47,941 bases of DNA, from positions 1 through 47,941 of IMG/VR virus record IMGVR_UViG_3300022200_000077; one strand, written 5' to 3'. Below, one piece after another: positions 24,412-31,901 of the stretch. Each line of letters begins with the position of its first letter. Position 1 is the first letter of the stretch. A program made the translations under genes and the position numbers. The notes under the pieces were generated by a model that did no database searches, had not been told where the DNA came from, and saw only the letters and a list, made by a program, of their open reading frames with translations. This stretch comes from a virus.

Positions 24412-24537
24412 TTATTTTTGGTTTATTTTTATTTCCGTAAGGGCAAAAAAAATCCCCTCAATAGAGGGGATTAATAATGGTCGAATGTCTTGTTTCTTAA
24501 ATTTCTGTAATGTAATATCTCTAAAATATGTGACCAT
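24412..24537 (-). CDS. Possible 41-residue peptide upstream of the synthetase-like gene
   Basis: An open frame from ATG 24537 starts plausibly (MVTYFRDITLQKFKKQDIRP) but then runs through the 24451-24472 hairpin and stops 7 nt before the next ATG. It may be a leader peptide whose translation affects the hairpin, or chance. No promoter element fits well. Confidence 0.25.
   Translation of the reverse strand: MVTYFRDITLQKFKKQDIRPLLIPSIEGIFFALTEIKINQK
24441..24473 (-). terminator. Terminator or attenuator upstream of the synthetase-like gene
   Basis: AATCCCCTC-AATA-GAGGGGATT, with eight T residues following on the minus strand. It lies between the region upstream and the synthetase-like gene on the same strand, with no well-supported gene before it, so it may act as an attenuator. 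Confidence 0.7.
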
Positions 24538-24540
24538 TGG

Positions 24541-24721
24541 AAATAAATATATTATATTTGATTAAAAGGTCAAGTTTAACTATACTTTTTAACTAAAATG
24601 TTATTTTGTCACATTGTGTTATATAAATAAATTAGATTTATGACATTTTGTCAGTATTTACAAATTGGCACATTTTTGTTAGAGTTGTTGTATAAATAAA
24701 AAATAAAATTAAATAATTAAT
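24541..24721 (+). promoter_or_regulatory. Regulatory region upstream of the UVR-protein/dnaK operon
   Basis: This gene-poor stretch contains two TATAAATA copies on the plus strand (24622 and 24692 areas), the palindromic TGACATTTTGTCA near 24639, and a related TTTTGTCACATTG upstream. There is no CIRCE element (TTAGCACTC type). The repeated TGTCA words could be an operator controlling the chaperone genes; otherwise I see nothing in it. Confidence 0.45.
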
Positions 24722-25183
24722 ATGGATTTATTTGGAGGATTTAGAAATGATAAACATCTCGATGACATGATGAAGTCGATAAACGAGAGATTAAAAAAGT
24801 TTGGTTTTGAATCATTTAACTTTGATTTTGACATGAAAATGGAGTCGGGTATTGACTCTAAAGATGGTGAGTGGACAAAAACAACTTACACCAGTGAAGA
24901 TGGTACAACTCACATTGTTACCATGACTAAAGGTTTTGGTGGTAATAAACCATCTTACGATAAGTCGGATAATATTGAGTACTTAAGGTCTCAATTATCC
25001 TCAGCTATTGAATCTCAGAATTTTGAAAAGGCGGTTGAGATTCGTGATAGAATTAACGAACTTAAAAACACCGAAAATAAAATAGTTGAGTTGGAATCTG
25101 AGTTATCTAACTCAATCAAAGAACAAAACTTTGAGAAGTGTATCGAACTTAGAGATAAAATAAAAAAATTAAAAAACAAATAA
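24722..25183 (+). CDS. Tandem UVR-motif protein (McsA-like adaptor)
   Basis: 153 residues. The C-terminal half has two tandem UVR motifs: [20 protein letters not shown]... at about 88-118 and [20 protein letters not shown]... at 123-153. This motif mediates protein contacts in UvrB/UvrC and in McsA and ClpC. The N-terminal half ([19 protein letters not shown], then a beta part with [19 protein letters not shown]) lacks the McsA zinc fingers. It ends 1 nt before dnaK, so an adaptor or co-chaperone for that DnaK is a fair inference. Confidence 0.82.
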   Translation: MDLFGGFRNDKHLDDMMKSINERLKKFGFESFNFDFDMKMESGIDSKDGEWTKTTYTSEDGTTHIVTMTKGFGGNKPSYDKSDNIEYLRSQLSSAIESQNFEKAVEIRDRINELKNTENKIVELESELSNSIKEQNFEKCIELRDKIKKLKNK

Positions 25184-25184
25184 T

Positions 25185-27041
25185 ATGGGAAAGATTATAG
25201 GAATTGATTTAGGAACAACTAACTCTTGCGTCGCGGTTATGGAAGGGAGTGAACCTGTTGTGATAACAAATAGTGAAGGTAAAAGAACAACACCTTCCAT
25301 AGTAGGTTTTACTGGTTCAGGTGAAAGAAAAATTGGTGACCCCGCCAAAAGACAATCAATCACAAACCCTGAAAAAACAATTTACTCGATTAAAAGATTT
25401 ATGGGGACTTCATTTGAAGAGTCTAAAAATGAAGTTAAAAAAGTCCCTTACAAAGTTGTAAACCAAAAAAATAGTCCTCGAGTATCTATTGACGACAGGA
25501 TGTATTCACCACAAGAATTGTCCGCAGCGGTACTCCAAAAAATGAAACAAACCGCGGAAGACTATTTGGGGCAAAGTGTAACGGACGCGGTCATTACAGT
25601 ACCTGCGTATTTTAATGACTCCCAACGACAAGCAACTAAAGAAGCTGGTGAAATTGCGGGTCTTAACGTACTTCGTATTATTAACGAACCTACCGCGGCA
25701 GCTTTGGCGTATGGATTGGATAAAAAATCAAAAGACATGAAAATTGTTGTATTTGATTGTGGTGGTGGAACACATGACGTTTCAGTTCTTGATTTAGGTG
25801 ATGGAGTATTTGAAGTTTTATCGACGGATGGAGACACTCATTTAGGTGGTGATGATTTTGACCAAGTAATAATTGATTATTTATCGTCAGAATTCAAAAA
25901 AGAAAATGGTATTGATATCACTAAAGACCCAATGGCGTTACAACGTCTTCGTGAAGCTGCGGAAAAAGCTAAGATTGAGTTATCATCTTCACCAAGTACT
26001 GAAATTAATTTACCATACATTACCGCAGATTCTACAGGTCCAAAACATTTAGTTATAACACTTAATCGGGCTAAGTTTGAATCTTTAACCGAATCTTTGG
26101 TTAAAAGAACTATTAAACCTTGTGAAACCGCATTAAAAAATGCCAATCTAAATCCATCGGACATTGATGAAGTAATTTTGGTTGGCGGGTCAACACGTAT
26201 TCCCGCAGTCCAAGAAGCGGTTAAAAAGTTTTTTGGTAAAGAACCTTCTAAAGGTGTGAACCCTGATGAAGTTGTTGCTCTTGGCGCGGCAATTCAAGGC
26301 GGTGTATTAGGTGGTGACGTAACTGATGTATTATTATTAGATGTAACACCATTGTCTCTTGGTATTGAAACGATGGGTGGGGTTTTCACCAAACTTATTG
26401 AGTCAAATACAACAATCCCTACCAAAAAATCTGAAACTTTCTCAACGGCAGTTGATAACCAACCTTCAGTAGAAATTCACGTACTTCAAGGAGAAAGAAC
26501 AATGGCTAAAGATAACAGAACTATTGGTCGTTTCCACTTAGATGGTCTACCACCATCAATGAGGGGTGTTCCTAAAATTGAAGTTACTTTTGATATTGAT
26601 GCAAACGGTATTATTAATGTTTCGGCAATTGATAAGGCGACCAACAAACAACAATCAATCCGTATCGAATCGTCTTCAGGTCTTTCAAAAGAGGAAATTG
26701 AAAAAATGAAAATTGAAGCTGAACAAAACGCTGAGGCGGATATGAAGTTAAAAGAAGATGCCGATACACTTAACTCAGCAGATTCTTTATTGTTCCAAGT
26801 AAACAAGTCAATGAGTGATTTAGGGGATAAAATAAGTGAAGAACAAAAATTGGAAATTAATTCAACAATCGATAAGTTAAAGGAGTCACATAATCAGAAA
26901 AATGTTTCTGAAGTTAAAACTTTAATGGAGGAGTTAAATAGTAAATTCCAAAAAATTACTCAGGATTTATATGAAACCGCATCTGAAACTCAAGAAAACG
27001 ATTTTGATGCATCGGATGTTGAGTTTGAGGAAGTAAAATAA
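25185..27041 (+). CDS. dnaK: Chaperone DnaK (Hsp70)
   Basis: Full-length 618-residue Hsp70. The ATPase domain has [16 protein letters not shown], the [20 protein letters not shown] block, [15 protein letters not shown] and [12 protein letters not shown]. The substrate domain starts [13 protein letters not shown]. It ends in an acidic tail ([10 protein letters not shown]). An odd change: the phosphate-2 loop reads [10 protein letters not shown] at 191-200, where nearly all Hsp70s have DLGGGTFDVS. No dnaJ or grpE is visible, so it probably uses host co-chaperones or the UVR protein before it. Overall it resembles Bacteroidota DnaK, suggesting capture from a host. Confidence 0.97.
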   Translation: MGKIIGIDLGTTNSCVAVMEGSEPVVITNSEGKRTTPSIVGFTGSGERKIGDPAKRQSITNPEKTIYSIKRFMGTSFEESKNEVKKVPYKVVNQKNSPRVSIDDRMYSPQELSAAVLQKMKQTAEDYLGQSVTDAVITVPAYFNDSQRQATKEAGEIAGLNVLRIINEPTAAALAYGLDKKSKDMKIVVFDCGGGTHDVSVLDLGDGVFEVLSTDGDTHLGGDDFDQVIIDYLSSEFKKENGIDITKDPMALQRLREAAEKAKIELSSSPSTEINLPYITADSTGPKHLVITLNRAKFESLTESLVKRTIKPCETALKNANLNPSDIDEVILVGGSTRIPAVQEAVKKFFGKEPSKGVNPDEVVALGAAIQGGVLGGDVTDVLLLDVTPLSLGIETMGGVFTKLIESNTTIPTKKSETFSTAVDNQPSVEIHVLQGERTMAKDNRTIGRFHLDGLPPSMRGVPKIEVTFDIDANGIINVSAIDKATNKQQSIRIESSSGLSKEEIEKMKIEAEQNAEADMKLKEDADTLNSADSLLFQVNKSMSDLGDKISEEQKLEINSTIDKLKESHNQKNVSEVKTLMEELNSKFQKITQDLYETASETQENDFDASDVEFEEVK

Positions 27042-27066
27042 ATTGATTTTATTATAAAAAATATAG

Positions 27067-27096
27067 AACCCCCGCTTTTCATAGTGGGGGTTTTTT
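27067..27096 (+). terminator. Terminator after dnaK
   Basis: ACCCCC-GCTTTTCATAGT-GGGGGT followed by six T residues; the next promoter begins right behind it. Confidence 0.88.
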
Positions 27097-27098
27097 AT

Positions 27099-27106
27099 TA
27101 TCTTTG
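27099..27106 (+). promoter_or_regulatory. Host-type -7 element (TATCTTTG)
   Basis: 4 nt before the ATG at 27111 and immediately after the dnaK terminator. Confidence 0.65.
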
Positions 27107-27110
27107 TTCT

Positions 27111-27284
27111 ATGGAAAAGTTAATTATGCTGATGAGTATTGTGTGTTTTATCAGCTCATCATTTTTTTTAGTTGCTAAGGTTACGAAAACAAATCAGTTT
27201 TTCACGTTTTTGTTTAGACTTATCGGTATATTAGGTGTTGGGTTACCTATCTTATTTTGGTTAAAACTGAACTCGATAATTTAA
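27111..27284 (+). CDS. Small two-pass membrane protein
   Basis: 57 residues from ATG 27111, set by the -7 box 4 nt upstream. Two hydrophobic segments: LIMLMSIVCFISSSFFLVA and FLFRLIGILGVGLPILFWL, joined by a short polar loop KVTKTNQ. Family not recognised. It shares an operon with the HAD gene 7 nt downstream. Confidence 0.72.
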   Translation: MEKLIMLMSIVCFISSSFFLVAKVTKTNQFFTFLFRLIGILGVGLPILFWLKLNSII

Positions 27285-27291
27285 TTAAAAA

Positions 27292-27864
27292 ATGAAAGTA
27301 ATATTTTTAGACCATGACGGAGTAATCTGTTTATCCTCAGAGTGGGGTGGTCGTCACAAGAAACAAAAAAAATGGGGTGGTCGTAAATTATCTATGACCA
27401 ACAAAGAGGTTCCATTAGATTATAGATTTGACAACTTTAATAAAAAAGCGGTTAAGGTACTTAATGAAATCTTAGAAGAAACTGGTGCTGAACTCGTTAC
27501 ATCATCAGATTGGAAAAATTGGGCTAACCTTGAGGAAATGGGTGAATACTACGAGAAACAAGGTATTATCAAAAAACCAATCGCATTAACTAAAAATTTG
27601 GGTCAGTGTAATTGGTACAATAATATGGTTTGGGTTTGGTCACCTAAATGGGATTTAGAAATGACTCGTGTTATTGAGATTAAACAATTTTTACACGACC
27701 ATCCTGAGGTTACTCATTGGGTCGCAATTGACGACTTAGATATGGGTAAAAATGATGAGAGTTGGAAAGATTGGGGGTTAGATAACTTTGTTCTAACACC
27801 AAAGGGAAATGAAGGAATTAAACAGTTAGGTATCAAAGAAAAGATTATAAAATTCCTTAAATAA
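27292..27864 (+). CDS. HAD-superfamily phosphatase-like protein (HAD_SAK type)
   Basis: 190 residues. Motif I FLDHDGVI near residue 5 (DxD nucleophile/acid), motif II LVTSSDWKNW and motif IV AIDDLD. This layout matches the HAD domain found in Swiss-Army-Knife RNA repair proteins. If active it would remove terminal phosphates from RNA or small molecules. The kinase at 2060-2458 lacks the phosphatase half of T4 Pnk, so this protein could supply it, though the two lie 25 kb apart. Confidence 0.85.
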   Translation: MKVIFLDHDGVICLSSEWGGRHKKQKKWGGRKLSMTNKEVPLDYRFDNFNKKAVKVLNEILEETGAELVTSSDWKNWANLEEMGEYYEKQGIIKKPIALTKNLGQCNWYNNMVWVWSPKWDLEMTRVIEIKQFLHDHPEVTHWVAIDDLDMGKNDESWKDWGLDNFVLTPKGNEGIKQLGIKEKIIKFLK

Positions 27865-27890
27865 TAATGCCATTCTTTTGTCACAAATTA

Positions 27891-27917
27891 AACCCCTCCC
27901 ACAAAGAGGGGTTTTTT
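27891..27917. terminator. Bidirectional terminator
   Basis: AACCCCTC-CCACAAA-GAGGGGTT with a following T-run, between the convergent HAD and holin-like genes. Confidence 0.88.
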
Positions 27918-27918
27918 A

Positions 27919-28146
27919 TTATTCTTCAATTTTGTCGTCTTCTTTAAAGAAATTTGTTAAGAATTTACCAACAACACCTAATAGTATTGACGATATAATC
28001 ATTGATTTCAACTCGATAGTGGTAAAAATATCTTTTAGGTTGTCAAATTGCCACAACCCACCAATTGATAAGACTGTTGCTGACGCTAAAAGAGAGTCCC
28101 CAATTCTTCTCCATTTTTTAGGAGTCGGTTTCCAATAATTACTCAT
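27919..28146 (-). CDS. Small two-pass membrane protein, holin-like
   Basis: 75 residues. A basic amphipathic start (SNYWKPTPKKWRRIGDS) precedes two membrane segments (LLASATVLSIGGLW and SMIISSILLGVVGKFLTNFF) and a charged C-terminus (KEDDKIEE), the general layout of small phage holins. A second ATG at 28149 precedes the chosen start. A TATTTAT box lies about 20 nt upstream, as at the endolysin gene. It could equally be another small phage membrane protein. Confidence 0.68.
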   Translation of the reverse strand: MSNYWKPTPKKWRRIGDSLLASATVLSIGGLWQFDNLKDIFTTIELKSMIISSILLGVVGKFLTNFFKEDDKIEE

Positions 28147-28167
28147 CATATTTTTTTACCTTTACTT

Positions 28168-28174
28168 ATAAATA
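28168..28174 (-). promoter_or_regulatory. TATTTAT box
   Basis: 18-21 nt before the two possible starts of the holin-like gene. Confidence 0.5.
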
Positions 28175-28189
28175 TTTTAACATGTCTTA

Positions 28190-28324
28190 TTATCTTCCTT
28201 GACCTCGATATTTTTTTGGTTTCTCCTCTTTAGGTCCAAATTTCTTTTTTAATTTACCAACACTTTTTTTACCGAATGATGTTTTCATCGAATTAGATGA
28301 ACTTAATTTACTTCCTTTAGCCAT
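28190..28324 (-). CDS. Small highly basic protein
   Basis: 44 residues: MAKGSKLSSSNSMKTSFGKK, then SVGKLKKKFGPKEEKPKKYR and GQGR. About one third are Lys/Arg and there are no hydrophobic stretches, so it is likely disordered and able to bind DNA or RNA. Codon choice is like that of the neighbours and a TATTTAT box stands 34 nt upstream. Possibly a DNA-condensing virion peptide. Confidence 0.62.
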   Translation of the reverse strand: MAKGSKLSSSNSMKTSFGKKSVGKLKKKFGPKEEKPKKYRGQGR

Positions 28325-28358
28325 TTTAATATTTTAATTTATTGTTTATTTACACCAA

Positions 28359-28365
28359 ATAAATA
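28359..28365 (-). promoter_or_regulatory. TATTTAT box
   Basis: 34 nt before the ATG at 28324. Confidence 0.45.
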
Positions 28366-28381
28366 TAAATTTAATTAAAAA

Positions 28382-28410
28382 AAAAGTGGGGATAAAATCC
28401 CCACTTTTTC
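28382..28410. terminator. Terminator plus structured spacer
   Basis: AAAAGTGGGGAT-AAA-ATCCCCACTTTTT. Two further small inverted repeats (CTCTC-GCAAT-GAGAG at 28423-28437; GTGATA...TATCAC at 28438-28462) follow before the next gene. Confidence 0.85.
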
Positions 28411-28483
28411 ATATATATAAAGGCTCTCGCAATGAGAGTGATAGTTATTATAAATATATCACTTTTTCTAAAAAATCAATGTT

Positions 28484-28684
28484 TTAATGCCACCCACCAA
28501 TAATTTTTTGTAAATCAAACATCATTGATTTCATATCAGTATTCATGTTTTTTGGTGAGATTTTTTTAAGTTGCTCCATTGAGTCAAACATTTTTAATCC
28601 GTATTTTTTCCACCATCGATTAACCATGTAAGTCATTGTAATTAAAACTACTACTAAAATTGTTAAAATAATATTTAGGTACAT
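28484..28684 (-). CDS. Single-pass membrane protein
   Basis: 66 residues: one N-terminal span (YLNIILTILVVVLITMTYMV), then a basic and amphipathic cytoplasmic part (NRWWKKYGLKMFDSMEQLKKI) ending in GGWH. It could be a spanin or holin accessory by layout, but no cysteine lipobox is present. No clear promoter element. Confidence 0.68.
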   Translation of the reverse strand: MYLNIILTILVVVLITMTYMVNRWWKKYGLKMFDSMEQLKKISPKNMNTDMKSMMFDLQKIIGGWH

Positions 28685-28767
28685 ATATTTTTTTTATTAA
28701 GTATACACAATAATAACCCACATGTCAAATAGATTGATTAAGTTATTTTTTAAATTATATTTAAATT

Positions 28768-29037
28768 ATGAAAAAATGTTTAGAGGTTTTACTTAACAAA
28801 ATTTTTAAAAAAGATTTAGAATTACTTTTTGGTAATGGTAGTATAATCCACGTTAATAGTTGTAAATACTCAACTAACAATCTAACATTTGTAATTGATT
28901 GCAAAATTTTAGTTTCAGATGTTAAATTAACAGAAGAAGTCTATCCCGACGGTTTAATTATTTTGGTTGAAGACTCTTGGAAATATATGGGTTTTGATGA
29001 AAAGATATCGGTTATAACCTCAATTGACCTTCTTTAG
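28768..29037 (+). CDS. Small conserved-looking protein
   Basis: 89 residues, alternating strands and one helix: IHVNSCKYSTNNLTFVIDCKIL, then VYPDGLIILVEDSWKYMGF. Layout suggests a small alpha/beta fold. Four cysteines without a metal-site pattern. Its 3' end overlaps the convergent 29012-29206 gene by 26 nt. Family not named. Confidence 0.7.
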   Translation: MKKCLEVLLNKIFKKDLELLFGNGSIIHVNSCKYSTNNLTFVIDCKILVSDVKLTEEVYPDGLIILVEDSWKYMGFDEKISVITSIDLL

Positions 29038-29206
29038 AAATCAATCCGTTATTCACATATTGATAATAAACACTTTCAACAACAGAAATCCTATCCATTT
29101 CATTTTTATCTAAAAGTTTTGAGGTAACCTCCGTACTGAATTCATTAAAGACTCCACTAATGTGAGCAGCCCAATACAATTCTTCAATAATTTCTTCGTT
29201 AGTCAT
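29012..29206 (-). CDS. Small acidic helical protein
   Basis: 64 residues, acidic N-terminus (TNEEIIEELYWAAHISGV) and a helical middle. No membrane span or known motif. It overlaps the end of the plus-strand gene, as frequently happens between convergent genes in this genome. Confidence 0.65.
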   Translation of the reverse strand: MTNEEIIEELYWAAHISGVFNEFSTEVTSKLLDKNEMDRISVVESVYYQYVNNGLISKEGQLRL

Positions 29207-29248
29207 TATACCAAAGTTTAAATGTGTTCAATAAATATCACTTAAATA

Positions 29249-29256
29249 CAAATATA
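29249..29256 (-). promoter_or_regulatory. Host-type -7 element (TATATTTG)
   Basis: 42 nt before the ATG at 29206; farther than usual for this element here. Confidence 0.5.
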
Positions 29257-29311
29257 CGAAAAAGTATTTGATTATTCGAGTGATTATACTTAAACTTATA
29301 AAAAAAATATT

Positions 29312-29737
29312 ATGAAACAAATTGAAAATGGTGATAGTGTTAAAGTTCACTACACAGGAAAATTAGAGGACGGTACAATTTTTGACTCGTCTATGGTTGA
29401 AGGTAGAGAGCCTTTAGAAGTCGTATTGGGTAACAATATGTTGATTAAAGGTTTCGAGAATGGTCTTATGGGATTAACTGAGGGTGAAACTAAGACTATT
29501 GAAATTGAACCTTCCGATGCTTATGGTGAATATACCGAAGAAATGATTAATGAAATTCCAAGAGCTCAAGTACCTGAAAATGTACAGGTTGGTGAAAGAC
29601 TCCAAGGAATGAGTCCAATGGGTCCAATCAATGTTCATGTTATTGAAGTTAAAGATGACACTGTAGTGATTGATGCAAACCATCCTTTGGCAGGTAAAAA
29701 ATTGACTTTTGAAGTAGAAGTTATTAGTGTTAATTAA
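29312..29737 (+). CDS. FKBP-type peptidyl-prolyl isomerase, SlyD-like
   Basis: 141 residues. VKVHYTGKLEDGTIFDSS starts the FKBP domain, with LIKGFENGLMGLTEGETK completing its first half. An inserted IF (chaperone) domain follows (about 70-120), and DANHPLAGKKLTFEVEV near the C-terminus is the typical SlyD return strand. The histidine-rich nickel tail of E. coli SlyD is absent. Catalyses cis-trans isomerisation at proline and chaperones folding. Third proteostasis gene of the window with dnaK and clpP. Confidence 0.94.
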   Translation: MKQIENGDSVKVHYTGKLEDGTIFDSSMVEGREPLEVVLGNNMLIKGFENGLMGLTEGETKTIEIEPSDAYGEYTEEMINEIPRAQVPENVQVGERLQGMSPMGPINVHVIEVKDDTVVIDANHPLAGKKLTFEVEVISVN

Positions 29738-29749
29738 AAACAAATAAAA

Positions 29750-30064
29750 ATGGAAGAGAAATTAAAATTAATTAAAGAAAAACTTAAATCTATTTTTAAA
29801 CATACCTTAATTTATTTGATTATAGTATTTGCGGTAATATCGTCATTCTTTGTTGGTATTTATTACAATGAGGTAACAAAAAAAGAAAAAAAATATGAGG
29901 TTACCAAGATTATTAAGGATGAGGTTAGTTTAGCTATTGACGAAAATAGTAATTTAATCATTATAGAAAATAAAACAGGTGATTATACAATTTATGAAGA
30001 TTCTGTTGGGGTTTCTATCTTTAGATTATACGCTAAAAACGTCTGGGGACAACATAAACAATAG
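29750..30064 (+). CDS. Single-pass membrane protein
   Basis: 104 residues: a basic helix (EEKLKLIKEKLKSIFKH), one span (TLIYLIIVFAVISSFFVGIYY), then a periplasmic-type domain with alternating strands (SLAIDENSNLIIIENKTGDYTIYEDSVGVSIF). Lies between the isomerase and the lytic transglycosylase with 5-12 nt gaps, so co-transcribed with both. Spanin-like placement next to a cell-wall enzyme, but unproven. Confidence 0.72.
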   Translation: MEEKLKLIKEKLKSIFKHTLIYLIIVFAVISSFFVGIYYNEVTKKEKKYEVTKIIKDEVSLAIDENSNLIIIENKTGDYTIYEDSVGVSIFRLYAKNVWGQHKQ

Positions 30065-30069
30065 ACATT

Positions 30070-30624
30070 ATGAAAGTTAAACACATTTTTTTATTTGTAG
30101 TTTTATTACTCTCAACTTTAGTTGTGGTAAGTCATTTTAATATTACTACAATTTTTAAATGTGATAATAATGAAGTGGTGATAGGTGGGTCAGGTGGTTA
30201 TCCAAAATCACCTGTATCACTTAAAATGTACGATTTACTTGAGAAGTATAGTTCTGAGTACGATGTCCCAAGATATATTGCTTACAACGTGGCTTTTTTA
30301 GAAACTAGATATCAAGGGCCATTTGATTGGTCATATGACCCATATTTAACCTCAAGTGCAGGGGCTGTAGGACCAATGCAAATTATGCCTTCAACAGCAA
30401 ATTATATTAATAAGAGAAAAATTAACAAAGAAACTCTTAAAAACGATTTAGAATTGAACATTGAGACGAGTATGAAGTTGTTGAGTAAACTTTACGAAAG
30501 GTATGAAAATTGGGGGGTTGTTTGTGGTTGTTACAATACTGGTAGACCAATAGTTAATGGGTACGCGGTTTTCTGTTCAAGTAATAAAAATTATAGAGAT
30601 AATTGGATTTACGTAGAAAATTAA
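30070..30624 (+). CDS. Membrane-anchored lytic transglycosylase (SLT domain)
   Basis: 184 residues. A signal anchor (IFLFVVLLLSTLVVVSHF) is followed by an SLT-type domain: YIAYNVAFLETRYQG carries the catalytic Glu, AVGPMQIMPSTANYIN is the GxMQ motif, and VVCGCYNTG corresponds to the AYNxG motif. Cleaves MurNAc-GlcNAc bonds leaving an anhydro end. Its N-terminal anchor places the enzyme in the periplasm, unlike the cytoplasmic endolysin at 22443. Confidence 0.9.
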   Translation: MKVKHIFLFVVLLLSTLVVVSHFNITTIFKCDNNEVVIGGSGGYPKSPVSLKMYDLLEKYSSEYDVPRYIAYNVAFLETRYQGPFDWSYDPYLTSSAGAVGPMQIMPSTANYINKRKINKETLKNDLELNIETSMKLLSKLYERYENWGVVCGCYNTGRPIVNGYAVFCSSNKNYRDNWIYVEN

Positions 30625-31014
30625 TTATTCGTACATTTTAGGTAATTTTTTTGGGTTAACCTTCTCAAAAGTTTTAACTAACGAACCAGCTTTAGAATTA
30701 GCCTCATCTTCGATAGGACCCCCAATATCGGGTCCTTTTTCTTTGTTAGAAACACTGAATTGGTGTTCATGTACCCATTCATGTGCTAAAGTTCTACAAA
30801 TATCTCTATTCATCCTATTTTTAGATAGGACTTTTAACTCATGTTTGTTGTTACGGCTACCAGTAGACATACCCTCTTTTTTATTACCTAAAAACATGAT
30901 TGTGATGTCTTCTTTAAGAGGTAACTCATTTTGTAAGAATTTAATAAAATTATTAAAAAACTCGTGGTCTTTATGTTTTATACCAGAATGGATATGTTTT
31001 ACGGTGACTTTCAT
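30625..31014 (-). CDS. Small HExxH putative metallopeptidase
   Basis: 129 residues. HEWVH at 78-82 (TLAHEWVHEHQF) with the conserved block GPIEDEANSKAG at 99-110, whose Glu residues can supply the third zinc ligand, as in minimal gluzincins. The N-terminal half is a small alpha/beta domain (FNNFIKFLQNELPL, ITIMFLG). I recall comparable short peptidase-like proteins in marine phages. It starts 4 nt behind a TATTTAT box, so presumably late. Confidence 0.8.
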   Translation of the reverse strand: MKVTVKHIHSGIKHKDHEFFNNFIKFLQNELPLKEDITIMFLGNKKEGMSTGSRNNKHELKVLSKNRMNRDICRTLAHEWVHEHQFSVSNKEKGPDIGGPIEDEANSKAGSLVKTFEKVNPKKLPKMYE

Positions 31015-31018
31015 AATG

Positions 31019-31025
31019 ATAAATA
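31019..31025 (-). promoter_or_regulatory. TATTTAT box
   Basis: 4 nt before the ATG at 31014; divergent partner of 31051. Confidence 0.55.
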
Positions 31026-31050
31026 TATTTAACTTATTTAATAAGTAAGA

Positions 31051-31057
31051 TATTTAT
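31051..31057 (+). promoter_or_regulatory. TATTTAT box
   Basis: 16 nt before the ATG at 31074. The palindrome CTTATT-TAATAAG (31033-31045) lies between the two divergent boxes. Confidence 0.55.
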
Positions 31058-31073
31058 TTAAAAAGTATAATTT

Positions 31074-31901
31074 ATGCGTAAAAAATTAATAATCACCGAA
31101 GAGGAAAAAAACGACATCAGGGGTTTATATGGACTTGAGAACGAAAATAACCCTTTGGCGTTATTATTAAAGGCCGCCTTGGGTGTTAAATCTGATAATA
31201 AAACAGATGACGTTAGTAACACCAATAAGAAAGATTCATCTTTAGATTTCAATACTTCAAATCTAACAACTGGAAATGTTGAATTAAAAGGAAACTTTAA
31301 TAGTGAACAAGAAAAAGTTATTAAATTGATTATAGACGAAATGGAAAAACAAGGGATTAAAGACCCTTTAGCCCAAATTGGTATTCTTTCAGTAATTGAT
31401 AAAGAAAGTGGTTTTAGAACCTATAAAGAGATTGGGTATGGTGGTACTTCAGATAGTAGAATTGAAAGTGTTTTTGGTAAGAGAGGAACTAAATGTAAAC
31501 ACCTAAAAAAAGATAACCCTAAGTTTTTTGATTGTGTTTATGGAAAAGACTCAGGTGTTAGATTAGGTAACGACCAACCAGGTGACGGATGGAAATATGT
31601 TGGTAGAGGTCTGAATGGTATTACAGGTAAAGCAAACTATAGAAAATATGGTAATATGATTGGTGTTGATTTAGTAGGTAATCCTGAACAAGCGGAGGAC
31701 CCTAGAACTGCCGCAAAAATAGCTATCGCATTTTTTACTAAAGGTAAACCATCATCTTCTTTCCCTAAATTTAATAGTAAAGAAGATTCTGTTAATTATT
31801 TTGCAGATTTAAATGCTGGGAGAGCCAATTCCAAATTCGGTAGAACTGCTGCTATAGCATCATCAAGTAAGTTTGATGTTGATTATTCTAACTTAGCTTA
31901 A
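31074..31901 (+). CDS. Tagged GH19-type (chitinase-fold) peptidoglycan hydrolase
   Basis: 275 residues. Leader MRKKLIITEEEKNDIRGLYG, a Thr/Asn/Ser linker to about residue 75, then a lysozyme-like GH19 domain: LSVIDKESGFRTYKEIGYGG with the catalytic Glu in DKESGF, KYVGRGLNGITGKANYRKYG, and DPRTAAKIAIAFF. As an enzyme cutting cell-wall glycan with the shared tag at its front, it is the best functional hint that tagged proteins travel in the particle, since a virion-borne muralytic enzyme helps entry. Confidence 0.88.
   Translation: MRKKLIITEEEKNDIRGLYGLENENNPLALLLKAALGVKSDNKTDDVSNTNKKDSSLDFNTSNLTTGNVELKGNFNSEQEKVIKLIIDEMEKQGIKDPLAQIGILSVIDKESGFRTYKEIGYGGTSDSRIESVFGKRGTKCKHLKKDNPKFFDCVYGKDSGVRLGNDQPGDGWKYVGRGLNGITGKANYRKYGNMIGVDLVGNPEQAEDPRTAAKIAIAFFTKGKPSSSFPKFNSKEDSVNYFADLNAGRANSKFGRTAAIASSSKFDVDYSNLA

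Noticed and set aside
24618-24700. T4-type late promoters TATAAATA on the plus strand before the UVR/dnaK operon
   Set aside because: Orientation is opposite to the TATTTAT boxes at the tagged genes and distances to the ATG are irregular; kept only as part of the regulatory-region entry.
24722-25183. UvrB/UvrC DNA-repair fragment
   Set aside because: Only the UVR contact motif is present; no helicase or nuclease domain, and it is linked to dnaK.
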